DNA of 64,000 bases from Chryseobacterium edaphi. GTDB lineage: Bacteria; Bacteroidota; Bacteroidia; Flavobacteriales; Weeksellaceae. The translations under genes and the position numbers were made by a program. The notes beneath the pieces were generated by a model. That model was not told the DNA's origin, did no database searches, and was given only the letters and a program-made list of their open reading frames with translations. This document shows positions 37,119-46,039 of the stretch, piece after piece. Location of the stretch: contig NZ_JAOTEM010000002.1 of NCBI RefSeq assembly GCF_025628985.1, forward strand, positions 1 through 64,000, written 5' to 3'. The first letter of the stretch is position 1. Every line of letters starts with the position of its first letter.

Positions 37119-38033
37119 ATGCAGAAAAACGTACTTGTTCTCTATTATACACAGACGGGTCAGCTGGAGGATATTATGAAAAATATTGCCCAGCCGTTTG
37201 AAGATAAAAAAGACGAATATTTAGTCACTTACTACAACATTCAGCTGAAAGAGGATTTTCCTTTCCCTTGGTCGAGTGATGTTTTTTTCAATACTTTTCC
37301 AGAATCTTATTTGCAGATTCCGAGCGAGATTCTTCCGCCACCGGAAAATGTGCTAAACAAAAAATATGACCTCATCCTTTTCGGATATCAGGTTTGGTAT
37401 CTGACTCCGTCAATCCCTATTATTTCTTTTCTGAAAAGCAGTTATGCTGAAGGTTTATTAAAAGACACTCCAATTGTTACGGTTTCAGGTACCCGAAATA
37501 TGTGGATGCTTTCTCAGGAAAAATTAAAAGTATATTTAAAAAATCTGAACGCCAAATTAGTTGGAAATATTGCTTTGGTAGACAGACACGATAATTACAC
37601 CAGTGTTTTAACGATTCTGCGTTGGTTAACAACCGGACAAAAAGAAAAGTCGGGATTGCTTCCTGCCGCAGGAGTTTCTGATGAAGAAATCAATGGAGCG
37701 GGTAAATACGGAAAGATTATTGAAAATCATTTTGAAAACAATGATTTTGCAAATCTTCAGCCTGATTTGGTGAAAAACGGAGCCGTAGAAATCAGACCTT
37801 TTTTGGTACGGGTAGAGAAAGTAGGCAATAAAATCTTTACGGTATGGAGTAATCTGATTATGAAGAAAAAAGAAAAACGCCCATTGCTGATAAAATTCTT
37901 TAAGGTATATTTGATGGCAGCAATTTGGATCATTTCACCAATTGTGTTGGTTTTTCATATATTATTAGCACCCCTTTTGTGGTCTAAAAGACAGAAACAA
38001 AAAGAATATTTACAAGGAATTAATTTAAAATAG
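37119..38033 (+). CDS. darA: Dialkylresorcinol condensing enzyme DarA
   Basis: A 304-aa protein with a flavodoxin-like N-terminus (VLVLYYTQTGQLEDIM, phosphate-loop-like) and the family blocks EDFPFPWSSDVFFNTFPESY, LILFGYQVWYLTPSIPI and VTVSGTRNMWMLSQEK. The C-terminus is basic and hydrophobic (YLMAAIWIISPIVLVFHILL), suggesting membrane contact. It matches the DarA proteins of flexirubin clusters, which act with DarB to cyclise and aromatise the resorcinol ring. The stop is one base before the DarB start. Confidence 0.88.
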   Translation: MQKNVLVLYYTQTGQLEDIMKNIAQPFEDKKDEYLVTYYNIQLKEDFPFPWSSDVFFNTFPESYLQIPSEILPPPENVLNKKYDLILFGYQVWYLTPSIPIISFLKSSYAEGLLKDTPIVTVSGTRNMWMLSQEKLKVYLKNLNAKLVGNIALVDRHDNYTSVLTILRWLTTGQKEKSGLLPAAGVSDEEINGAGKYGKIIENHFENNDFANLQPDLVKNGAVEIRPFLVRVEKVGNKIFTVWSNLIMKKKEKRPLLIKFFKVYLMAAIWIISPIVLVFHILLAPLLWSKRQKQKEYLQGINLK

Positions 38034-38034
38034 A

Positions 38035-39174
38035 ATGCACGACGTATTTATAACAAAAGCTTCAACATACTTGCCGAATGAGCCGGTTTCGAATGACGAA
38101 ATGGAAAGCTATCTTGGCTTAGTAAATAATACACCTTCTAAAGCGAGAGCTTTAATTCTAAGGAACAATAAAATCAAAACAAGATATTACGCTTTAGATA
38201 AAAACGGAAAATCTACGCATACCAACGCTCAGATCACAGCAAAAGCTATTGAAGGACTGTTTGATGAGAATTTTAAAAAAGAAGATATGGAACTACTGTC
38301 TTGCGGAACAACTTCTGCAGATCAGATCCAGCCTTCTCACGCATCAATGGTACATGGCGAACTGAATATCGGAAAGTCTGTAGAGATCAATACCTCAACA
38401 GGACTCTGTAATTCAGGAATGAATGCATTGAACTATGGTTTCTTAAACATCAAAGCAGGGATCAAAGAAAATGCAGTCTGTGTAGGTTCTGAAAGAATGT
38501 CTGCATGGATGACCGCAGATAAATTCAATCACGAAGCTGAAAACCTCAAACTTCTGGAAGAAAGACCAATCGTAGCTTTTAAAAGAGAATTTTTAAGATG
38601 GATGCTTTCTGACGGAGCCGGAGCATTTTTACTGGAAACCAAACCAAGAGAAAATGAAGTTTCTTTAAAAATAGACTGGATCGATTTTTATTCTTACGCT
38701 CACGAAATTGAAGCCTGTATGTATTCGGGTTGTGAAAAGCAGGAAGACGGAAGCTTAAAATCATGGGCAGAATATCCTGCTGAAGAATGGTTGAATCAAT
38801 CTATTTTTGCTTTAAAACAAGATACTAAAATTTTAGATAAATACATTTTGGTAAAGGGAGCAGAAAGTCTGAGATCATCTTTCGACAAACATCAGCTTGA
38901 TCCTGAAACTGTTGACCATGTTTTGGCACATATTTCTTCCGGATATTTCAAAGAAGGTCTGAAAGAAGAATTTGCAAATGTAGGACTTGATTTCCCTTGG
39001 GAAAAATGGTTTTATAATCTTTCGGAAGTCGGAAACATCGGAGCAGGATCTATATTTATTGCAGTTGAGCAGCTTATGAATTCAGGAAAACTGAAAAAGG
39101 GAGAAAAAATTCTTCTTTGTGTTCCGGAAAGTGGAAGATTCGCTTATTCTTGTGCTTTACTAACGGTTTGCTAA
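38035..39174 (+). CDS. darB: Ketosynthase III-like enzyme DarB
   Basis: FabH-type ketosynthase that condenses two acyl chains to give the 1,3-cyclohexanedione precursor of dialkylresorcinol. The triad is visible: Cys125 in STGLCNSG, His299 in LAHISSG and Asn334 in GNIGAGS. The N-terminus YLPNEPVSNDEMESYLGL and RALILRNNKIKTRYYALD are typical of DarB/StlD. Length 379 aa. Its TAA overlaps the ATG of the next gene (TAATG), indicating translational coupling with the dehydratase. Confidence 0.92.
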   Translation: MHDVFITKASTYLPNEPVSNDEMESYLGLVNNTPSKARALILRNNKIKTRYYALDKNGKSTHTNAQITAKAIEGLFDENFKKEDMELLSCGTTSADQIQPSHASMVHGELNIGKSVEINTSTGLCNSGMNALNYGFLNIKAGIKENAVCVGSERMSAWMTADKFNHEAENLKLLEERPIVAFKREFLRWMLSDGAGAFLLETKPRENEVSLKIDWIDFYSYAHEIEACMYSGCEKQEDGSLKSWAEYPAEEWLNQSIFALKQDTKILDKYILVKGAESLRSSFDKHQLDPETVDHVLAHISSGYFKEGLKEEFANVGLDFPWEKWFYNLSEVGNIGAGSIFIAVEQLMNSGKLKKGEKILLCVPESGRFAYSCALLTVC

Positions 39175-39605
39175 TGGAATTTACATTACCCAATTCTGAT
39201 CAGAGTTTTGTAGAGAGCCTGATTCCGCAAAAATTTCCTTTTGTGATGGTAGGTGAAGTTTCAGAATATTCTGAAAGCCATGTAATCTCAGGATTCACGA
39301 TCAAAGAAGACAATATATTTGTACATGAAGGAATTTTTCAAGCTTCGGGATTGATCGAACATCAGGCTCAAAGTGTAGCTCTTCATACCGGTTATAAGTA
39401 TTTTCTTTTAGGGAAAGATGCTCCAACAGGTTACATTGGTGCCATTAAATCTTTTGAAGCAAATGCTTTACCAAAAGTTGGTGATCAATTGATAACTGAA
39501 GCTACCATATTAAATGAAATGTTGGGCGTAACTTTAGTGGAAATTATCACTAAAATAAATGACACCGTAATTGCAAAATCGCAAATGAAAACTGTTGTAA
39601 AATAA
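39174..39605 (+). CDS. Hotdog 3-hydroxyacyl-ACP dehydratase-like protein, first copy
   Basis: I start it at the ATG overlapping the darB stop, giving 143 aa; the frame is open to 39117 but that part lies within darB. It has the FabZ/ApeP hotdog pattern: IPQKFPFVMVGEVSEY, DNIFVHEGIFQASGLIEHQA with the conserved Glu, then PKVGDQLITEA. Expected to dehydrate 3-hydroxyacyl-ACP during polyene or fatty chain synthesis. It resembles the next gene (39752). Confidence 0.82.
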   Translation: MEFTLPNSDQSFVESLIPQKFPFVMVGEVSEYSESHVISGFTIKEDNIFVHEGIFQASGLIEHQAQSVALHTGYKYFLLGKDAPTGYIGAIKSFEANALPKVGDQLITEATILNEMLGVTLVEIITKINDTVIAKSQMKTVVK

Positions 39606-39615
39606 ATTAAAAACA

Positions 39616-39717
39616 ATTCGTCAGTTCGAGTAAAATTCTGCAAGAATTTACATTGAGAACTTTAGCAAATAAACTTTTCAATATGATTTTTTTAAAATCT
39701 ACCCGAAGTGACGAAAT
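39616..39717. repeat. REP-like palindromic element, copy 1
   Basis: The ends are inverted: ATTCGTCAGTTCGAGT (39616-39631) and ACCCGAAGTGACGAAAT (39701-39717). They enclose about 70 bases, so the whole can fold as a long hairpin. A diverged relative lies at about 40274-40371, on the other side of the next gene. Confidence 0.65.
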
Positions 39718-39751
39718 GTATAATTAAAGTTTTTTTTAGAAGAAAATTTAA

Positions 39752-40195
39752 ATGGAGTTAAAAGAAGAAAACATCATCAACATTCACCATTTTTTACCTC
39801 ATCGTGAACCGATGTTGATGGCAGATTATATTCTTGAGCTTACTCCGGAGAAGGTGATTACTTCTTTTGAAATTACTTCAGACAATATCTTCGTTCAGAA
39901 CGATCAATTTGTAGAAGCTGGTCTTATCGAACATTCTGCGCAAACCTCATCCTCCATTCTCGGGCAAAGTTTTTTCGCAAATCCTGAGTCAAATACTAAA
40001 GTCATCGGTTTTATCACCAATATCAAAAAGATTGAGATTTTCGCTTTACCGAAAGTTGGCGATAAAATCATCTCTAAAGCTTCCTTGATTTCTCAATACG
40101 AAAACATCTGCCAAATTTTCTGCGAAACTTTTTTGGATGATGAATTGTTGATTCGGACGGAGATTAGTCTATTTATTCAGGAATTGAAATCGTAA
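39752..40195 (+). CDS. Hotdog 3-hydroxyacyl-ACP dehydratase (ApeP-like), second copy
   Basis: A 147-aa single hotdog domain starting ENIINIHHFLPHREPMLMAD, where LPHREPML is the ApeP/FabZ signature. NDQFVEAGLIEHSAQTSSS and LPKVGDKIISKASL follow. It should act as the dehydratase of the aryl polyene or resorcinol chain synthesis. It is the last gene of the first pigment segment and is flanked by REP-like elements on both sides. Confidence 0.85.
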   Translation: MELKEENIINIHHFLPHREPMLMADYILELTPEKVITSFEITSDNIFVQNDQFVEAGLIEHSAQTSSSILGQSFFANPESNTKVIGFITNIKKIEIFALPKVGDKIISKASLISQYENICQIFCETFLDDELLIRTEISLFIQELKS

Positions 40196-40273
40196 ACAAT
40201 TTTTTGTTTTAAAATATATAAGCTGACTTTTTGAGTTGGCTTTTTTGTTAAGCTATACTTCTACCTTATTACA

Positions 40274-40371
40274 CCGTCGATCTTGAAAAAATCGTATCGA
40301 AAATTTTTGATAGGTTGTTTTTTGTTCACGGATTCTTGATACATTTTTCTTCGAAAATACTCGAATTGACG
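40274..40371. repeat. REP-like palindromic element, diverged copy 2
   Basis: The right end ACTCGAATTGACG (40359-40371) matches the reverse complement of 39619-39631 in 12 of 13 positions. The left end (near ccgtcgatcttgaaaaaat) is more decayed. This places one element on each side of the 39752 gene. Confidence 0.5.
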
Positions 40372-40393
40372 CAGCGACTAGATAATTTAAGTT

Positions 40394-40401
40394 TATATTT
40401 G
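40394..40401 (+). promoter_or_regulatory. -7 box (TATATTTG)
   Basis: TATATTTG ends 14 bases before the ATG at 40416 and fits TAnnTTTG, implying a separate transcript from here on. Confidence 0.45.
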
Positions 40402-40415
40402 ATCAAAATAAAGTT

Positions 40416-40685
40416 ATGAGCGTTAAAGTAAGATTTTATTCCTACGATATAGAATTTGAGTTTGAAAACTCTGTAGAATTTCCTGTTGCACCTGCAATTG
40501 GAGATGAGGTGAATCTGATTTCATTTTTTAAATATAAAACTTCTGAAAGATTAGAATACGTCAACAACATGGAAGATCTTTATCTTTATGAAAATGCTTT
40601 GGTGACTGAACGTACCTGGTGCAAAGACATAGATAAAGATGAGGTTTATTTATTGGTTCATTTAAAGTATAAAAGGAGAAAGTAA
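40416..40685 (+). CDS. Hypothetical protein (89 aa)
   Basis: Not recognised. A small soluble, beta-rich protein (VKVRFYSYDIEFEFENSVEF, then DEVNLISFFKY) with a basic end (HLKYKRRK). No signal peptide. It has its own -7 box and is not a known pigment gene. Confidence 0.6.
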   Translation: MSVKVRFYSYDIEFEFENSVEFPVAPAIGDEVNLISFFKYKTSERLEYVNNMEDLYLYENALVTERTWCKDIDKDEVYLLVHLKYKRRK

Positions 40686-40735
40686 TTCGTACAAATACAA
40701 TTAATTATTCTTTACAAAATTATAAAGAAAACCCA

Positions 40736-41260
40736 ATGAAAACCCCACCCTATTCTACTTTCCCTACACTCTCAAACGAAAAAATATTGCTTAGAAGTAT
40801 CAGATCTGCAGATATGAATGATCTTTTGGAAATATCTTATTACGATGCAGTAAAGGCGACAACAGTAGAGACAGCAATTGAAATGCAAGATAAAATAGAC
40901 CAAGATTATATTAATGGAAATTCTATTCATTGGGGAATTGCAGATAAGATTACCAATCAGATTCTAGGAACTTGTGGTTATTATCAAGGATTTGAAAATG
41001 AAGGTGGAGAATTGGGTTGCGTTCTACTTTCTCACTCAAAAGGAAAGGGTTATATGACACAAGCATTATCATTAGCAAGCGATTTTGGAATTAAGGAAAT
41101 GGGGCTTAAACGAATTTGGGCAATAACAGATCGAGATAATCATCCGGCTGTTAAACTTTTAGAAAGACTTAATTTTAAAAAAATCAGTAATCCCAAACTT
41201 CAAGATCATGAGGTTGAGTTTGAATTGATGAGCGTCAATCTTATGAAAGCGAGTGTTTAG
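40736..41260 (+). CDS. GNAT acetyltransferase (RimJ/RimL type)
   Basis: A 174-aa GNAT enzyme transferring acetyl from acetyl-CoA to an amine, possibly a protein N-terminus. Motifs: LRSIRSADMNDLLEIS, HWGIADKITNQILGTCGYY, the CoA loop ELGCVLLSHSKGKGYMTQAL, and RIWAITDRDNHPAVKLLERL typical of RimJ/RimL. Substrate unknown. It lies in the block that separates the two pigment segments. Confidence 0.88.
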   Translation: MKTPPYSTFPTLSNEKILLRSIRSADMNDLLEISYYDAVKATTVETAIEMQDKIDQDYINGNSIHWGIADKITNQILGTCGYYQGFENEGGELGCVLLSHSKGKGYMTQALSLASDFGIKEMGLKRIWAITDRDNHPAVKLLERLNFKKISNPKLQDHEVEFELMSVNLMKASV

Positions 41261-41320
41261 TAGTTTTAAATACAACCGAAAACAAACAAAGCTATCCATC
41301 ACTGAGCAACTTTTATTTAT

Positions 41321-42694
41321 TTAAAAATATGCTGATAATTTAAGTCCTATCGACACATAATTAATTTTCTCTTTTGCATAATCATCATTAAGATCATCAC
41401 TTAGATCGTCATCATTTTGTAGAATTTCATTAAAATGATACGTGATTGTTGATTGAGTCTGATTATAATCTGCGTATAAAGTGATACCCAATTCAGGATT
41501 AAATTTATAAGTTAAAGCAGCTCCACTATTCCATCGGAAACTGCTGGATGGTTTGTATTCTGCGACCTGAAATTCGTTATTCGGCAAATCGAAAAGCTCG
41601 CTTTTAACAATTACTTTTCCACTTGCGGGTGAAGAATATCCGGCGGTGGCTTTTAATGTTAATTGCAGTTTTTCTGAAAATTCATGAGAATAATAAGGTC
41701 CGATTCCAAAATTGAGAAACCCCAGAGATTCTGTCGTCACATCAAAATTTCCCAATTCTTCATCAAGCGGAAATTCCACCGGCTTTACAGGGAAGCTGCT
41801 GAAACTGAAATCTCCGCCGATTCCCCAATTTTTAGAGAAAAAATAAGCGCCTTCAATTCCTGTTTCAAAACCGACTTCTTTTTTATCGCTCAACTCAGAT
41901 TCTTTCAGAAAATTCGTCGTCGAGAGAGCGGTTCCCAATTTTAATGAAAGAAAAGACGGGTTTCCGTTTCCTTCAATACCAGCCAACATTCCTAAGTTAT
42001 CACCTTTATTTTTATAAATTTTATCAATAAAAAAATATCCTAATTCTGTAGAAATAATCCCGATCCCCGCTCCCGCGAGAACGTCTGAGATCCAATGTCG
42101 ATTATTTAAATTTCTCCCTAATCCTGTAATTGCAGCCGCGCTATAACCTCCGATACTGTACGCAGAATTGACCAAACCGTATTCTTTATGCAGGAAACTT
42201 GCATTAGTAAATGCCATAGAGGTATGACCTGAAGGGAATGAGTTTTTGCTGGATCCGTCGGGACGTTCAACTTTTGCAGTGTATTTTAACGAATTTACAA
42301 GAAGCCCCATGATTCCTATACTTGCAGCGTAAGAAAGTGTAGCTCTTCCGATATTATTCCGACCTTTTACTCCTGCCAGTTTCAATCCGTAAACTGCAGC
42401 AGTCGGCGCATATTGAAGATAATTATCATATCCTACTTTGAAAGTGGGAATATATCGGTTTCTGATCTCCCGAATATTTTTTCTCTCACCCCATGTTGCA
42501 GCTGAAGCTGTGAAAAACAGAACCGGAGCCGTAGACTTCTTCACCCATTCTCTCCGGAAAAATGATGTCTGCAAATTAGCTTTTGCTTCCTGAACTGATG
42601 ATTGAGAATTTGTATCTAGAGAAAGGCTGTCTTGCGCTTTGCAAAATGATGAAGATACGACACATATCAAAAAACCAAATAATCTGTTTCTCAT
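41321..42694 (-). CDS. PAP2 phosphatase fused to a C-terminal outer-membrane barrel-like domain
   Basis: A 457-aa exported protein. After a signal peptide (MRNRLFGFLICVVSSSFCKA), residues about 60-225 are a PAP2 lipid phosphatase: KYTAKVERPDGSS, NSFPSGHTSMAF and NNRHWISDVLAGAG match its three motifs. The last about 200 residues alternate as beta strands (GIGGDFSFSSFP, FGIGPYYSHEFSEKLQLTLK, LTYKFNPELGITLYADYN) and end in Phe, the outer-membrane barrel signature. Substrates may be undecaprenyl or lipid A phosphates. It is convergent with the GNAT gene. Confidence 0.85.
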   Translation of the reverse strand: MRNRLFGFLICVVSSSFCKAQDSLSLDTNSQSSVQEAKANLQTSFFRREWVKKSTAPVLFFTASAATWGERKNIREIRNRYIPTFKVGYDNYLQYAPTAAVYGLKLAGVKGRNNIGRATLSYAASIGIMGLLVNSLKYTAKVERPDGSSKNSFPSGHTSMAFTNASFLHKEYGLVNSAYSIGGYSAAAITGLGRNLNNRHWISDVLAGAGIGIISTELGYFFIDKIYKNKGDNLGMLAGIEGNGNPSFLSLKLGTALSTTNFLKESELSDKKEVGFETGIEGAYFFSKNWGIGGDFSFSSFPVKPVEFPLDEELGNFDVTTESLGFLNFGIGPYYSHEFSEKLQLTLKATAGYSSPASGKVIVKSELFDLPNNEFQVAEYKPSSSFRWNSGAALTYKFNPELGITLYADYNQTQSTITYHFNEILQNDDDLSDDLNDDYAKEKINYVSIGLKLSAYF

Positions 42695-42896
42695 GGTTGA
42701 ATAATTTTAAATTTTGCGTCAATAATGCACAAACAATATGTATGCAATAACAATAATCAGATTTTTGAATGAAAAATTAGATTTCTATGCAATTCAATCT
42801 TAATTTTAATAAAATTAAAAAAAATAAATAGTAGTTTTATATCTACTAAAAAGTATTTCCGGTTATTTAAATTTATTAGAAAATTAAAATCATTCT

Positions 42897-43616
42897 ATGA
42901 CTATATGTAAAAACTGCGGAAACTCATTTGAGGGAAACTACTGCAATCAATGCGGACAGTCGGCGAAAACCAAGCGAATCAATCATGAATTTCTATGGGA
43001 GGATATCCAACATGGGCTTTTGCACTATGATAAAGGAATTGGATATTCTTTAAAAAAGCTGTTTGAAAAACCCGGTTATATCATTCATGATTACATCGAA
43101 GGAAAACGAGTCAATCATTTCAGGCCTATTTCTATGGTGATCATCCTTGCAACGATTTATGCTTTAATTTATCATTTATTAGATTTAAATAATAGATCTG
43201 CAATAGACGAATCTTCAGGTCTTATATTAGAAAAGATTTTCGAGCATTACTACTGGTTCGTTGTTGCCACCATTCCTATGTATGCATTGACTACCTATAT
43301 CATGTTTAAAAAAACAGGTTATAATTTTTATGAATTCATAATTTTTGAAGCATTTAAAACTTCTCAAAGACTGGGTGTTCACATTCTGTTTCTACCAGTT
43401 TTATACTTTGTAAAGGACAAGTCTGGTTTTAATATTATTACTAACATTCTTTTCTTGATTGATTTTATTCTGATTTTTTGGACGAATAAACAATTTTTTA
43501 ATAAAATGATTTTGAAGAAAGTATTCCTGAGAAGTTTTGTGAGCTACTTGATGTATTTAATCTTGGCAATTCCTCTGGTCGGAATAATTCTCTTAGCATT
43601 TGGATATGATGGTTAG
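42897..43616 (+). CDS. DUF3667 membrane protein with N-terminal zinc ribbon
   Basis: A 239-aa protein beginning with a four-cysteine ribbon (ICKNCGNSFEGNYCNQCGQS), followed by the conserved RINHEFLWEDIQHGLLHYDK, LFEKPGYIIHDYIEGKRVNH and FRPISM, then five or so hydrophobic helices. This is the DUF3667 family, common in Bacteroidota and of unknown function. Confidence 0.85.
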   Translation: MTICKNCGNSFEGNYCNQCGQSAKTKRINHEFLWEDIQHGLLHYDKGIGYSLKKLFEKPGYIIHDYIEGKRVNHFRPISMVIILATIYALIYHLLDLNNRSAIDESSGLILEKIFEHYYWFVVATIPMYALTTYIMFKKTGYNFYEFIIFEAFKTSQRLGVHILFLPVLYFVKDKSGFNIITNILFLIDFILIFWTNKQFFNKMILKKVFLRSFVSYLMYLILAIPLVGIILLAFGYDG

Positions 43617-43686
43617 ATAAATTGAATAAGACGCCATAACATATAAAAAATTGAATTCCTTTATAGTTTTATTAAAATCTCTCATT

Positions 43687-44451
43687 TTAAAATCTATATC
43701 CGCCACCAATCTGGGCAAAAATATTATGCATTGGGAAACTTATACCGGTAAAGGAGGACGGAAAAGCAGATCCCAATCCCCATTGCAGGCTCAGATCAAG
43801 AGAAAATCTTTCGCAAATATCTCTTTTGACACCGGCATACAGACCATAATCAAACTTTTTTATTTTGTCTGAAAAGTCAAAAGTTGCGGATGAAATCGTT
43901 ACTTTCTCACCTTTAGAACCTCCATTTCTGATGTAGCCGTCTGAAACATTTCCCTGAAATTCGGACTTTAAAAGAAATGCAAAATATCCTCCCAACCTGT
44001 AATGCCATTTTTTTCCTGGAGTAAACTGCACAAAGACAGGAGTTCCGAGATATAGATTCTTGGCTTCTGTATAATTAGTTCCTGTAAAGTCACCTTCAAA
44101 TGAAGCCGCTTCAGGACCTTCTCCCTCTTGAATCATCGTATGAAAGTACAGCACACTGTCTTTTACTTTCATTCCCTTGTATTCGATTCTCGGATTGATC
44201 CCAACACTCCATTTTTTATGAAATTTATACAAACCCTCCAACCCTATAGACGGATTGAAGTCCGGATTATAACTTTTGACCTTCCGTATATTATTTGGTA
44301 AAGGAATTGGCGTCAATCCACCGACATTGAGACCCGCCGTCACTCGGAATTGAAATTTCTTGACACTGTCTTGCTTATTTAAATCCTGTGCATTCAATTT
44401 AAAACTCAGCATAATAACAATAGCTATTGTAAGGTAAAATATTTTTTTCAT
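43687..44451 (-). CDS. Outer-membrane beta-barrel (porin-family) protein
   Basis: A 254-aa exported protein with signal peptide (LTIAIVIMLSFKLNA) and alternating beta strands: FRVTAGLNVGGLTPI, WSVGINPRIEYKGMKV, HYRLGGYFAFLLK, FSLDLSLQWGLGSA, ending IFAQIGGGYRF with the terminal Phe. It fits the PorT/outer-membrane beta-barrel family. It is the last gene of a four-gene minus unit with a PCMD lipoprotein and two other exported proteins (1-base gap to the PCMD gene). Confidence 0.82.
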   Translation of the reverse strand: MKKIFYLTIAIVIMLSFKLNAQDLNKQDSVKKFQFRVTAGLNVGGLTPIPLPNNIRKVKSYNPDFNPSIGLEGLYKFHKKWSVGINPRIEYKGMKVKDSVLYFHTMIQEGEGPEAASFEGDFTGTNYTEAKNLYLGTPVFVQFTPGKKWHYRLGGYFAFLLKSEFQGNVSDGYIRNGGSKGEKVTISSATFDFSDKIKKFDYGLYAGVKRDICERFSLDLSLQWGLGSAFPSSFTGISFPMHNIFAQIGGGYRF

Positions 44452-44452
44452 A

Positions 44453-45499
44453 TTATTTTGCTATGATCCTTAAACTGTCAACCGTCAATTTGCTGCCAAT
44501 CGCACCACGATACTGATCACCTTGATAACTTGATGAAGCTACAATAGCAACCATCAGATTATTCCCCGGAGTTTTGCCGGGAATATAGTTGAAAGGAACT
44601 TCAAATCGTGTAAACGCTGTAGGAGAAGTATTATTCGGAAGTTCAGCTCTTGCTACTACTTGGTCTGACGTGTTAATGTTTGTTCCGTTTAATCTTGTTG
44701 GCCCGTTATACAAAACTGCGTACAGTGAGAATCTGTCAGTCTGTCCAGATACTGCATTTCCATTCTGATCCTGAAAAGTTGTTCCGGGTGCATACTTGTA
44801 ATATCCCGTGAATTTATCCGGCAATTCAAAATAAGGTTGCCCAAATTCCGTGGCAGCCAATGGATTAATAAGTGCCTGATTAGAATTAAAGTCGCCCAAA
44901 AAGAATGATCCCGGAATCAATTTAATCCCTAAAAACTCTGAAAGTGTAGTTCCGGGAATGGTACGCATTTCTGCAGCTTTAGTTCCGTTCAAACCGTTGA
45001 TTGTGGATTTTGTAGGATATGCATCTGCTTGCTGAGCAACACCAGCCAAAGCTGCACCAGGATTTCCTGACGACCAAAGCTGAACATTATTATCAAGCGG
45101 ATATTCATATTTATCTGTAGAATTGGCCGTCCATGTTTCAAAGTTGAAGGTCCAGTTTCCTATTTCCACTACTTCAATTTCGTAGGTTTTCTGATTCTCA
45201 CCCGATTCTGACTGTACAGTATAGAAAACCGGCTGACTAAAATTAATGAGCGTTCCGGAAGCCGGACTTACCGTTGCACCTTTTGACAACTTTAATGTAG
45301 GCGAAACTCCACTTTGATAAGCATCCGGTTTCAAATAGATCAAAATTTTACTGTTTGCCTGATCAATGATGGTAGATGATGATAGAAATTGTGCATCAAT
45401 TGTAAATTCTTCAATATCAGCTTCTGGATTCAGCGGAGCCTCCCGAATGCACGAAATTGCAGATAAACAGGCTATGATGAGATAAAGGAAATTTTTCAT
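44453..45499 (-). CDS. PCMD-domain lipoprotein
   Basis: A 348-aa lipoprotein (lipobox LSAISC). An N-terminal Ig-like domain (SKILIYLKPDAYQSGVSPTL, then YEIEVVE) precedes the PCMD (putative carbohydrate metabolism) domain: WTFNFETW, LWSSGNPGAALAG, GTKAAEMRTI, KFTGYYKYAPGTTF, and VAIVASSSYQGDQYRGAIGS then LTVDSLRI. This domain is typical of Bacteroidota surface lipoproteins, probably glycan-binding. It is upstream of the barrel gene at 43687, a likely partner. Confidence 0.85.
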   Translation of the reverse strand: MKNFLYLIIACLSAISCIREAPLNPEADIEEFTIDAQFLSSSTIIDQANSKILIYLKPDAYQSGVSPTLKLSKGATVSPASGTLINFSQPVFYTVQSESGENQKTYEIEVVEIGNWTFNFETWTANSTDKYEYPLDNNVQLWSSGNPGAALAGVAQQADAYPTKSTINGLNGTKAAEMRTIPGTTLSEFLGIKLIPGSFFLGDFNSNQALINPLAATEFGQPYFELPDKFTGYYKYAPGTTFQDQNGNAVSGQTDRFSLYAVLYNGPTRLNGTNINTSDQVVARAELPNNTSPTAFTRFEVPFNYIPGKTPGNNLMVAIVASSSYQGDQYRGAIGSKLTVDSLRIIAK

Positions 45500-45521
45500 T
45501 TGAATAATTTAAGATTAAAAA

Positions 45522-46028
45522 CTACTGCAATTTTCTCACGGAAACATCTGGAGCCTCTCCTTGTGGAACAATGAAAATTCCGGTTTCACTTACGGTATCT
45601 CCCGGATCAAGATAATACCCAGCAATCACAGGAATTACCGAACTTTCATATTTCCCGTCTTTATTGTATGCCCAGTATGTAACATTGAGATTGTGTGGTT
45701 TTGGCTTTAAATCAATTTTTTTTGAAGTCAGTTTAGCCCCGGTTGCATTAATGCAATTAACTTCAACCAAGCCGATATTCATAACAATTTGAGGAGCATT
45801 AGCTAATCTCATATTGATGCTTTTACCACTATTGTTGGTTACCGTTGCAGAAACTTTATAGCGGTCAAAATTTTTTCCACCGACACTGACAGATTCTTTG
45901 TTTAGAATATTAAACGTAACAGCCAAACCGCTCACATCTACCGTTGCGCCATCAGTAATCTTCTGACCGTAAAATTTAGTTAATGAAAAAAGCACAAAAA
46001 AGAGTGCCATGAATATTGATTTTTTCAT
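45522..46028 (-). CDS. Exported protein of unknown function (168 aa)
   Basis: Signal peptide MKKSIFMALFFVLFSLTKFY then GQK. The mature protein looks like an immunoglobulin-type beta sandwich (VDVSGLAVTFNILNKESVSV, YKVSATVTNNSGKSINMRLA, GDTVSETGIFIVPQGEAPDV). Not recognised. It lies 22 bases before the PCMD gene. Confidence 0.7.
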   Translation of the reverse strand: MKKSIFMALFFVLFSLTKFYGQKITDGATVDVSGLAVTFNILNKESVSVGGKNFDRYKVSATVTNNSGKSINMRLANAPQIVMNIGLVEVNCINATGAKLTSKKIDLKPKPHNLNVTYWAYNKDGKYESSVIPVIAGYYLDPGDTVSETGIFIVPQGEAPDVSVRKLQ

Positions 46029-46039
46029 AGTAATGATTT

